Shown piece after piece: positions 1-4,893 of a stretch of 6,567 nt of DNA (its first letter is position 1; every line of letters begins with the position of its first letter). The DNA lies in assembly GCA_026386835.1 (NCBI GenBank), contig JAPLMV010000057.1, positions 1 through 6,567 of the forward strand, in the 5' to 3' direction. The notes below the pieces were generated by a model. It searched no databases. It was not told the DNA's origin and saw only the letters and a program-made list of their open reading frames with translations. The stretch is from Planctomycetota bacterium. GTDB lineage: Bacteria; Planctomycetota; Phycisphaerae; Sedimentisphaerales; Anaerobacaceae. A program made the position numbers and the translations under genes.

Positions 1-74
1 AATATAAAAAAGAACATAAAAATCATCGGCACGAAAATTAGCAAGATGCCGTCATTTTTCCAGTTAAAGTTCAT
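1..74 (-). CDS. N-terminal fragment of a probable membrane protein (runs off the left edge)
   Basis: On the minus strand an ATG at 74-72 opens a frame that stays open to base 1, giving about 24 residues that begin MNFNWKNDGILLIFVPMIF. After a short polar start the residues are almost all hydrophobic (I, L, F, V, M), as expected for a first transmembrane helix or an uncleaved signal anchor. It lies 23 bases downstream of the pcm stop on the same strand, so it is probably co-transcribed with pcm. No good Shine-Dalgarno sequence is visible before the ATG, only GGGC about 10 bases upstream. Too little is present to assign a family. The start is the weakest part of the call. Confidence 0.45.
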   Translation of the reverse strand, partial: MNFNWKNDGILLIFVPMIFMFFFI

Positions 75-97
75 AATTATAGCCCATTAGCAAGTAA

Positions 98-760
98 TTA
101 CTCTTCGAATCCGTATTTGCCTAAAATTTTAACGAACCTGACATCGCAGATATTTCTTTGCAACAGTTTCCCTTTTTTCTTTTCGCCCAGTATAAGTTCC
201 TGCACGCCGCCCGAGCCGACCGGTGCGACCATCAGCCCTTCATCAATGAGCTGGTCAGCAAGCACATGCGGAATTTGCGGCAGTGCTGCGGTAACAATAA
301 TCCTGTCGAATGTTCTTTTTTCGCGCCAGCCGCAACTGCCATCGCCGATATAAAATTCAACGTTTTTTATACCCAATCTGCCCAGAACCGCCTGTGCGGA
401 CTCGGACAATTCGTTGCATTTTTCAACAGTATATACTTTTTTTGCCAGTTTGCATAAAACGGCGGTCTGGTATCCGCTGCCTGTCCCGATTTCCAGCACC
501 TCGCAGTGCTGATTGACCCGCAGTGCCTGCGTCATCAGTGCGACGATATAGGGCTGGGAAATCGTCTGGCCGCACCCGATTGGCAGCGGACCGTCGGCAT
601 AAGCCTGAAAACGGTATGACGGCGGGATGAACTCCTGACGCCTTATTTCAGCCATTACCTTTAGTACGCCGGGGTCGGTTATATCCCTGCCTTTGAGGTC
701 GTGTTCTAACATCTGCCTGCGGGCCTGCGCAAATTTATCTTCAACTCCGTTGGTCTGCAT
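98..760 (-). CDS. pcm: Protein-L-isoaspartate O-methyltransferase
   Basis: The enzyme transfers a methyl group from S-adenosylmethionine to L-isoaspartyl residues of aged proteins, starting their repair in the cytoplasm. Counting from the ATG at 760 (220 aa), the sequence shows the family-specific segment LPIGCGQTISQPYIVALM near residues 59-76, which carries the conserved active-site Ser. It is followed by the SAM-binding motif VLEIGTGSGYQTAVL (about 88-102), the acidic end of the next strand (VYTVEK), the GDG motif (about 139-141) and the FDRIIVTAA strand (about 151-159). E. coli Pcm has 208 aa, so this is full length. The frame extends upstream to a TTG at 796 (232 aa), but neither start has a strong ribosome site. 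I prefer the ATG because it fits the family's usual N-terminal length. It is divergent from the lipoprotein-nadB pair, with about 120 bases between start codons. Confidence 0.95.
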   Translation of the reverse strand: MQTNGVEDKFAQARRQMLEHDLKGRDITDPGVLKVMAEIRRQEFIPPSYRFQAYADGPLPIGCGQTISQPYIVALMTQALRVNQHCEVLEIGTGSGYQTAVLCKLAKKVYTVEKCNELSESAQAVLGRLGIKNVEFYIGDGSCGWREKRTFDRIIVTAALPQIPHVLADQLIDEGLMVAPVGSGGVQELILGEKKKGKLLQRNICDVRFVKILGKYGFEE

Positions 761-823
761 AGCTTTAATAATCGTCTTTACCGGCCTATTTTGCAAATCA
801 ATTTTACGACAAAATTAAGCTGG

Positions 824-851
824 TTGCTATTGCCTTTGCAAAGGATATAAT
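824..851 (+). promoter_or_regulatory. Predicted sigma70-type promoter of the lipoprotein-nadB unit
   Basis: TTGCTA (824-829, 4 of 6 to consensus) and a perfect TATAAT (846-851) are separated by 16 bases. Transcription would start near 858, giving a leader of about 25 bases before the ATG at 883, which has a good AAGGAG. A 12-bp perfect palindrome, CCTTTGCAAAGG (833-844), fills the spacer and is a possible operator. This is prediction from sequence only. Confidence 0.45.
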
Positions 852-870
852 GCATTTGTCAGTTAATTTT

Positions 871-876
871 AAGGAG
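871..876 (+). promoter_or_regulatory. Ribosome binding site that fixes the lipoprotein start
   Basis: AAGGAG lies six bases before the ATG at 883. The frame also contains an earlier ATG at 850, but that one overlaps the -10 box and has no such site. Starting at 883 also places a clean lipoprotein signal peptide at the N-terminus. Confidence 0.7.
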
Positions 877-882
877 CTCAAA

Positions 883-1539
883 ATGAAAACTAAAAAAGTG
901 CTTTTTTATTTATTGGCTGCTGTTTTGACCGGCTGCGTGCCGGTTATGTCTCTCAATCCGCTCAGCAGCGAAAAGGACGCCGTTTTTGAAGATAAATTGT
1001 TGGGAACATGGGTGGGTAATGACTCCAATACCACCTGGGAGTTTAAAGGGCCTGATGTAACTGAAAAAGCCTATGTCTTACTATTCTCGCAAAGAGAAGA
1101 TAAAAAGGAGGCGAAGGGCTTGTTTTTTGCTCGTTTGGTAAAAATTGAGAACAGATTTTTTCTTGATGTTTACCCAAACCAATGGCCATCAGGAGTATTG
1201 GAAGACCCGAACAAAACTGTGTGGTTTTATAATTCGTTCTTTTTTGTACCGGTTCACACGTTTATAAAAATTGATTCGTTTGAACCTGAATTGAAGTTTC
1301 GGTTGACGGATGATGATAAGATGAAAGAGCTTTTCGATAAAGACCCTAATGCAGTAAAACACGAGTTTTACAAGGATAACAAATTTGTTTTAACTGCATC
1401 TACAAAAGAATTGCAGGCCTTTGTGCTTAAATATGCAGATGACAACAGAGTATTTTCAAATGAAATTAAACTGGTTCGAAAAAAGGCCGAAGAACCGAAC
1501 AGCATCGACCCGAATCATACCTCGAAAGAAACCCAGTAA
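883..1539 (+). CDS. Small lipoprotein, unknown function
   Basis: The 218-residue product begins MKTKKVLFYLLAAVLTGC: basic n-region, hydrophobic core and lipobox LTGC with Cys at residue 18. It should therefore be cleaved by signal peptidase II, lipidated and held at a membrane facing the cell exterior or periplasm. After the Cys comes a segment NPLSSEKDAVFEDKLLGTW followed by alternating hydrophobic and polar stretches (WEFKG, YVLLFS, FFARLVKI, RFFLDVYP, HTFIKIDSF, LKFRLTDDD, KFVLTAST). This is consistent with a mostly beta, lipocalin-like fold, which is an inference. The tail after about residue 200 is polar and probably disordered. It resembles small planctomycete and verrucomicrobial lipoproteins of unknown role. 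The nadB start follows the stop by 13 bases, so the two genes probably share a transcript, although no functional link to NAD synthesis is evident. Confidence 0.85.
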   Translation: MKTKKVLFYLLAAVLTGCVPVMSLNPLSSEKDAVFEDKLLGTWVGNDSNTTWEFKGPDVTEKAYVLLFSQREDKKEAKGLFFARLVKIENRFFLDVYPNQWPSGVLEDPNKTVWFYNSFFFVPVHTFIKIDSFEPELKFRLTDDDKMKELFDKDPNAVKHEFYKDNKFVLTASTKELQAFVLKYADDNRVFSNEIKLVRKKAEEPNSIDPNHTSKETQ

Positions 1540-1552
1540 AGGCAATAATTTT

Positions 1553-3166
1553 ATGACAACCCCGATGGAATTCAGACGCTATCTTGTAGATATAGACTCG
1601 ATATCGACGCAGCAGCTTTTTACGGATTGCCTTGTGATAGGGGCAGGCGTGGCGGGGCTTCGGGCAGCCATCGAAGCCGCACAGAGCCGAAATGTTATCA
1701 TTGTATGCAAGGCAACCTTGCAGGATAGCAACACCTGGATGGCACAGGGCGGCATCGCCTCGGTGGTCGGCAAGGACGATACGTTTGAATCGCACATAGC
1801 CGACACGCTTCATACCGGCTGCGGAATATGCGACGAAAAAATTGTGGAACAGGTTATCCGCGAAGGGCCCGCACTTATCCGACAACTGCTTGAATGGGGC
1901 GCCGAGTTTGATTTGACCGATGGGCATATCGCAACAACGCTCGAAGGCGGGCACAGTCACCCGCGAATAATGCATGCCCACGGCGATGAGACAGGCAGGA
2001 TTATCGCACAGACCCTGATAGAAAAAGTAAAGCAGAATCCCAACATAAAAGTAATCGAAAACTTTTTTGCAATCGACCTGCTCACAGGCGACAGCGACCA
2101 GTGCATAGGGGTAATAGGCCACGACGACAGGGGGCTGCAGATAATCTGGGCGACAAATACAATTCTTGCCAGCGGCGGGGCAGGACAGCTTTACCGCGAA
2201 ACAACGAACCCCGATGTTGCCACCGCTGATGGGTTGGCAATGGCCTACCGCGCGGGCGCCGTACTTTCTGATTTAGAATTTATGCAGTTCCATCCGACCA
2301 CGCTTTATATCGCAGGCGCATCGCGTGCATTGATTACAGAGGCACTGCGAGGAGAAGGGGCTATACTGGTCGATATCAATGGTTATGCCTTTATGAACGA
2401 TTATCACGCATCAGCAGAGCTTGCCCCTCGCGATGTTGTCAGCAGGGCCATACTTTCCCAGATGCTCAAAACAGAATCGACACATGTTTATCTCGACATT
2501 CGCCATTTCGACAAGCAGCATTTTGCGAAAAGATTTCCCCTGATTAACGAATTGTGTGAAAGTTTCGACATCGATATCAAGAGGGATTTAATACCGGTTC
2601 GGCCAAGCGCACACTACATGGTGGGCGGTGTAAAAACCGACGATTCTGGCAAAACTAACATCAAAAATCTTTACGCCTGCGGCGAGGCGGCTGCAACGAC
2701 CATGCACGGCGCAAATCGCATGGGCAGCAATTCGCTTCTCGAGGGACTTGTATTTGGAAAAACGACAGGCCATTTTGCTTCCCAGTGCAAAAAAGAAGGT
2801 GCATTTCATACCATGCACCCAATGATAAAATATCATATTCCCAATTCCGACAGGACTCGCTTAGACACCGCCGACGTGAGAATTTCACTAAGGTCGCTTA
2901 TGTGGCGAAATGTCGGTATCACCAGAAAGACTCAGCCGCTCATCGAAGCGCAGGAGATTATTAAATTCTGGCAGCGATATGTGATGGATAAAATTTTTGA
3001 CTCCAGGACAGGCTGGGAGTGCCAGAATATGCTCACTGTCTGCCAGTTGATGGTACAGGCCGCACAGACCCGCCAGGAAAGTCGCGGCGTACATTTCAGA
3101 AGCGACTTCCCCGGCACCGATGACGAGCATTTCAAAAAACACATCGAAATAGTTCGTGGAAAATAG
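1553..3166 (+). CDS. nadB: L-aspartate oxidase (NAD biosynthesis)
   Basis: This cytoplasmic flavoprotein oxidises L-aspartate to iminoaspartate, which quinolinate synthase (NadA) condenses with dihydroxyacetone phosphate on the way to NAD. At 537 aa it matches E. coli NadB (540 aa). Visible motifs: FAD-binding GAGVAG (30-35), QGGIA (65-69), HAHGDETG (141-148), FMQFHPT with His247, the EALRGEG segment (263-269), LAPRD with Arg293, SAHYMVGG with His354, and the FAD-contacting LYACGEAAATTMHGANRMGSNSLLEG (373-398, abridged by key residues). His247, Arg293 and His354 correspond to the substrate-site residues of the family. The helical C-terminal domain ends in ESRGVHFRSDFP, typical of NadB and different from succinate dehydrogenase. 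I chose the ATG at 1553, 13 bases after the lipoprotein stop and 10 bases after AAAGG. An upstream in-frame extension to 1421 overlaps the lipoprotein gene and is not conserved in the family. No nadA or nadC lies in the window. Confidence 0.97.
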   Translation: MTTPMEFRRYLVDIDSISTQQLFTDCLVIGAGVAGLRAAIEAAQSRNVIIVCKATLQDSNTWMAQGGIASVVGKDDTFESHIADTLHTGCGICDEKIVEQVIREGPALIRQLLEWGAEFDLTDGHIATTLEGGHSHPRIMHAHGDETGRIIAQTLIEKVKQNPNIKVIENFFAIDLLTGDSDQCIGVIGHDDRGLQIIWATNTILASGGAGQLYRETTNPDVATADGLAMAYRAGAVLSDLEFMQFHPTTLYIAGASRALITEALRGEGAILVDINGYAFMNDYHASAELAPRDVVSRAILSQMLKTESTHVYLDIRHFDKQHFAKRFPLINELCESFDIDIKRDLIPVRPSAHYMVGGVKTDDSGKTNIKNLYACGEAAATTMHGANRMGSNSLLEGLVFGKTTGHFASQCKKEGAFHTMHPMIKYHIPNSDRTRLDTADVRISLRSLMWRNVGITRKTQPLIEAQEIIKFWQRYVMDKIFDSRTGWECQNMLTVCQLMVQAAQTRQESRGVHFRSDFPGTDDEHFKKHIEIVRGK

Positions 3167-3185
3167 AACCAACTTCTGCTATAAT
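3157..3185 (+). promoter_or_regulatory. Candidate promoter of rnpB, overlapping the end of nadB
   Basis: TGGAAA (3157-3162, 4 of 6) and a perfect TATAAT (3180-3185) are 17 bases apart, just across the nadB stop codon. Transcription would start near 3192, about 39 bases before the mature RNase P RNA, so 5' processing would be needed. A second possibility is TTGATA (3195-3200, 5 of 6) with a poor -10 near 3219-3224, which would start close to the mature end. The sequence does not decide between them. Confidence 0.4.
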
Positions 3186-3230
3186 AGGCCGTAGTTGATA
3201 GTTCATAGATAAATAATCAATTATCAATGT

Positions 3231-3616
3231 AAAGAGTGGGTCGGGCGGTCGCCGGTTCTTTTGGAACCGGAGGAAAGTCCGAGCAGGACAGGGCACGGCG
3301 GTGGCTAACGGCCACCCGGGGCGACCCGCGGGAAAGTGCCACAGAAAATACACAGCCGATGATCTCGACTTGTCGGGAAACAGGCAATGGTGAAATGGTG
3401 CGGTAAGAGCGCACCGCGTCGCCGGTAACGGCGGCGGCATGGCAAACCCCGCCGCCTGCAAGACCAAATATGCCGGTTAGCTGGCCCGGCTATAATCCGG
3501 CGGGTAGGTCGCATCCCGATTTATCGGGAGAGCCGGCTGGCAACAGTCGGTCAAGTTAAATGATCGCTGCCCCGAGTCAATCGGGGTACAGAACTCGGCT
3601 TACAGACCCGCTCTTT
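3231..3616 (+). ncRNA. rnpB: RNase P RNA, bacterial type A
   Basis: This is the catalytic RNA of RNase P, which trims the 5' leader from precursor tRNAs. The two ends pair as helix P1: AAAGAGTGGGTC (3231-3242) with GACCCGCTCTTT (3605-3616), with one G-U wobble. A hairpin CCGGTTC/GAACCGG (3252-3258 / 3264-3270) follows. The conserved region GAGGAAAGTCCGAGCA is at 3270-3285, GGTGCGGTAAGAGCGCACCG near 3399-3418, GGCAAACCCC near 3440-3449, and ACAGAACTCGGCTTACAG at 3588-3605. Helix P4 forms between AAG-T-CCGAG (3275-3283, with the universal bulged U at 3278) and CTCGGCTT (3594-3601). The A-U pair in CCGAG/CTCGG replaces the common G-C. Length, about 386, is normal for type A. The 3' end is followed by seven T's. 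The last 36 bases of the locus are duplicated at 4575-4610. Confidence 0.97.
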
Positions 3617-3623
3617 TTTTATT
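3588..3623 (+). repeat. Left copy of a 36-bp direct repeat (putative att site in the 3' end of rnpB)
   Basis: Bases 3588-3623 are identical to 4575-4610. The repeat starts at ACAGAACTCGG, covers the 3' strands of P4 and P1 and the T-run, and ends at TTTATT. The flanks differ on both sides (T then G here; A then T at the other copy). This copy is joined to the complete RNase P RNA and is the one in use. An exact repeat of an RNA gene's 3' end flanking a short segment is the usual sign of site-specific integration. Confidence 0.75.
3605..3620 (+). terminator. rnpB: Likely 3' end and termination site of rnpB
   Basis: The 3' strand of P1 runs directly into seven T's (3614-3620). P1 itself pairs with the far 5' end, so this is not a simple local hairpin. 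A local hairpin CCCCGA/TCGGGG (3570-3575 / 3581-3586) lies some 30 bases upstream. Termination at the T-run is an inference. Confidence 0.4.
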
Positions 3624-3647
3624 GAATATTATGAGTGACAACGCAGC

Positions 3648-4385
3648 TTACCATTTAAGGTTGTTGAAGTCTTCGACTCTAATGAACTCGACGTGGAAGT
3701 CAACGAAAAGTACGTTTGAGCCGACATTGTTGTGGTTAGCAGCGGTAATCGAATCGCTGGAGCCAAAAGGGTTTGGGCGGGGTGTTCGGGTTTCAAAAGC
3801 AAGCACTGTATTCTTCGGAACCAGCCTAAGGTCGAGACCCGACAGTCTTGTATTAAGAGCATAGTTGCTTTCGTTTTCAGAGGCGGCAAGCGAAGCGGGG
3901 CAATGTACAGGGTATAAGTCGAGGGCGTTGAGCCAGTATTCCTTTTCAGGCAAGATTCCATGAGATGCTGTATATTGTGCGAGTGCGTTGCCAATATGTT
4001 TAAGAGCCGTTTGGCAGACAATCAACTTAGTGGCTGGGCGTAATCTGCCGAAGGCGGGTAAAATGATACCAACAACAAGTATGCAAAGGATAATTCCAGA
4101 AAATATGCGGCCAAGGCCAGAATATTTCTTCCATCTAACGAGAACATGTATCGATGCGATGAAGGCAAGTAAAATCGTTGCAAATATGAGCAAAAGTGTG
4201 CTGTAGCCGAGTAATTCTTCCGTCCTGACTACGAAAGGATGGAAACCGAGTGTAGTATCGTCGTATGTATAGGCTGCTCTAAATGCCAGCGTAGTAGCCA
4301 GCATGAGAAGGGCAGAATAGAATGCGACGGTAGCAACAGAACTACGAGGTTTGGTGGGAACAGGATTGAGTTGTTCGTCAGTCAT
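3648..4385 (-). CDS. Three-helix membrane protein with prepilin-like (H-X9-DG type) C-terminal domain
   Basis: The 245-residue product has a Pro-rich polar N-terminus and three hydrophobic helices at about 18-38, 58-83 and 94-112. The third helix and what follows (ILPAFGRLRPATKLIVCQ, about 108-125, then LKHIGNALAQY) copy the N-terminal pattern of the type II pseudopilin-like proteins abundant in planctomycetes (LLPAL-x-RAR-x-A-x-x-x-x-C-x-x-NL-x-x-IG-x-AL). The C-terminal half continues that family: LYPVHCPAS (Cys162), SNYALNTRLSG, and NVLFVDFHVEF at 224-234 after His218. The usual DG of the final motif is DF here (D229-F230). No prepilin peptidase site is seen at the N-terminus, so it is probably a polytopic inner-membrane protein with an exported or cytoplasmic globular domain. 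Function is unknown. It lies wholly between the two rnpB-end repeats, ending 25 bases from the left one. Confidence 0.8.
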   Translation of the reverse strand: MTDEQLNPVPTKPRSSVATVAFYSALLMLATTLAFRAAYTYDDTTLGFHPFVVRTEELLGYSTLLLIFATILLAFIASIHVLVRWKKYSGLGRIFSGIILCILVVGIILPAFGRLRPATKLIVCQTALKHIGNALAQYTASHGILPEKEYWLNALDLYPVHCPASLAASENESNYALNTRLSGLDLRLVPKNTVLAFETRTPRPNPFGSSDSITAANHNNVGSNVLFVDFHVEFIRVEDFNNLKW

Positions 4386-4391
4386 GGTAGT

Positions 4392-4420
4392 ATTATAATC
4401 AAAACTATAAAACTGAACAA
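4392..4420 (-). promoter_or_regulatory. Predicted promoter giving a leaderless transcript for the membrane protein
   Basis: Read on the minus strand, TTGTTC (4420-4415, weak -35) and a perfect TATAAT (4397-4392) are 17 bases apart. Only six bases separate the -10 box from the ATG at 4385, so the expected start of transcription falls on or next to the A of the start codon. There is no Shine-Dalgarno sequence, which fits a leaderless message. Alternatively the true start codon lies further in. Confidence 0.4.
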
Positions 4421-4432
4421 CTGATATTTGTT

Positions 4433-4573
4433 GTGAAGATATTGAAAGTAAAAGAGCAAATGACGGCGAAAAAGGAAATGGGGCTTTTTGAGGCGTATGA
4501 AAAATTTATGAAGGTGCTTGCAGAGGCGGGGGGCCTGCTTGGCGTTATCGGAACCAAGATAAAGACAGCCTAA
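4433..4573 (+). CDS. Possible small protein of 46 aa (or 38 aa from the ATG at 4460)
   Basis: A frame starting at GTG 4433 (or ATG 4460) ends with TAA at 4571-4573. From the ATG it reads MTAKKEMGLFEAYEKFMKVL and continues AEAGGLLGVIGTKIKTA. The first part would be a charged amphipathic helix, and the end is a Gly-rich hydrophobic segment with a basic tail. The frame is open back to 4391. It is divergent from the membrane protein and its stop codon lies one base before the right copy of the rnpB-end repeat. No strong ribosome site is seen (AAGAG three bases before the ATG at 4460). I do not recognise a family. It may be a real small gene or the 3' end of a longer gene cut down by rearrangement. 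Confidence 0.35.
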   Translation: MKILKVKEQMTAKKEMGLFEAYEKFMKVLAEAGGLLGVIGTKIKTA

Positions 4574-4574
4574 A

Positions 4575-4610
4575 ACAGAACTCGGCTTACAGACCCGCTC
4601 TTTTTTTATT
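4575..4610 (+). repeat. Right copy of the 36-bp repeat: orphan 3' end of rnpB
   Basis: This stretch is identical to 3588-3623 and contains the P4 3' strand, P1 3' strand and T-run of RNase P RNA, including the lineage-specific T of CTCGG. Nothing resembling the rest of the RNA precedes it, so it cannot fold as RNase P RNA. It marks the second border of the 987-bp segment (repeat unit plus insert) and is probably the displaced original rnpB end or the element's own att half. Its T-run cannot form the P1 helix locally. Confidence 0.75.
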
Positions 4611-4677
4611 TTCAATTTGCGATTTCTTATTTATTATTAAATATTGTGAAAAAGTTGGGTGGCGACTGTTCGTGTGG

Positions 4678-4697
4678 CACAGCCGCCCTCGGCTGTG
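4678..4697. repeat. Perfect 8-bp stem hairpin, possible dispersed palindromic unit
   Basis: CACAGCCG (4678-4685) and CGGCTGTG (4690-4697) pair perfectly around a CCCT loop. The hairpin is GC-rich within an AT-rich intergenic stretch. No T-run follows, so it is a poor intrinsic terminator. Its look is that of a short REP-like unit, but only one copy is in the window. A tandem pair of CGCCAGAG follows at 4705-4720. Confidence 0.5.
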
Positions 4698-4755
4698 GTT
4701 CTTACGCCAGAGCGCCAGAGCAATTATTGGAGAGAGCAAAGGCGTTGAAAGTGTG

Positions 4756-4856
4756 ATAGTTGTAACTATTACAAATAAATAGTTATAACTATTAATAAAC
4801 CGCTTGTAAATGCCGATATAATAGTTATAATTAAGAAAAAGGATAGTTATAGTTGG
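4756..4856. promoter_or_regulatory. Array of four AT-rich palindromic operator-like sites
   Basis: Four related 14-mers occur: ATAGTTGTAACTAT (4756-4769), ATAGTTATAACTAT (4779-4792, a perfect palindrome extending to 16 bp at 4778-4793), ATAGTTATAATTAA (4821-4834) and ATAGTTATAGTTGG (4843-4856). Their centres are 23, 42 and 22 bases apart, which is two, four and two turns of DNA. The first two are nearly perfect and the last two degenerate. The third covers the predicted -10 box of the downstream gene. The downstream product has its own winged HTH, so autoregulation is the simplest reading, but the binding protein is inferred. Confidence 0.65.
4804..4831 (+). promoter_or_regulatory. Predicted promoter of the HTH-ATPase-STAS gene
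   Basis: TTGTAA (4804-4809, 4 of 6) and a perfect TATAAT (4826-4831) are 16 bases apart. Another TATAAT lies at 4817-4822 without a suitable -35. The start would be near 4838, giving a leader of about 56 bases. The leader has AAGAGG at 4883-4888, five bases before the ATG at 4894. The -10 lies within the third palindromic site, so binding there should block RNA polymerase. Confidence 0.5.
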
Positions 4857-4893
4857 TCAAAACGCATCTTTTAATGTTTTTGAAGAGGTTAAT

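Larger units (their letters stand above)
3588..4610. mobile_element. Putative rnpB-integrated islet or remnant (no recombinase seen)
   Basis: The segment is bounded by two exact 36-bp direct repeats of the rnpB 3' end, and removing one repeat plus the insert (987 bp) would leave a normal rnpB. Inside are the three-helix membrane protein on the minus strand and a small plus-strand ORF, which together nearly fill it. No integrase, transposase, terminal inverted repeats or short target duplications are visible, so it is neither an insertion sequence nor an autonomous element. It could be a mobilised passenger, the residue of a larger island, or a simple segmental duplication of the rnpB end. The mobile-element reading is inferred from the repeat geometry. 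Confidence 0.5.

Noticed and set aside
761..796. Longer pcm start at TTG 796
   Set aside because: It needs a rare start codon with no ribosome site and adds 12 residues not usual in the family. It cannot be fully excluded.
1421..1552. Upstream extension of the nadB frame to an earlier ATG
   Set aside because: It overlaps the lipoprotein gene in another frame, its translation is low-complexity basic sequence unlike NadB N-termini, and the ATG at 1553 gives the family's normal length.
1466..2122. Long minus-strand ORF opposite nadB
   Set aside because: It lies antisense to the conserved FAD-binding part of nadB and to the lipoprotein end, and its translation resembles no protein family. It is a shadow of codon bias.
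1553..3166. Succinate dehydrogenase or fumarate reductase flavoprotein
   Set aside because: The same fold, but the length, the ESRGVHFRSDFP end and the absence of neighbouring Fe-S and membrane subunit genes fit L-aspartate oxidase.
3132..3467. Minus-strand ORF over rnpB
   Set aside because: It covers the highly structured 5' half of RNase P RNA and has no ribosome site. The RNA gene explains the sequence.
4382..4615. Minus-strand 77-codon ORF across the right repeat
   Set aside because: It reads through the orphan rnpB end and overlaps the start of the membrane protein. Its basic, Lys/Phe-rich translation reflects AT-rich DNA.
4756..4856. CRISPR-like or plasmid iteron array
   Set aside because: Four imperfect 14-mers at helical spacing without unique spacers of constant length are operators rather than CRISPR. 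There is no Rep protein or origin feature to support iterons.
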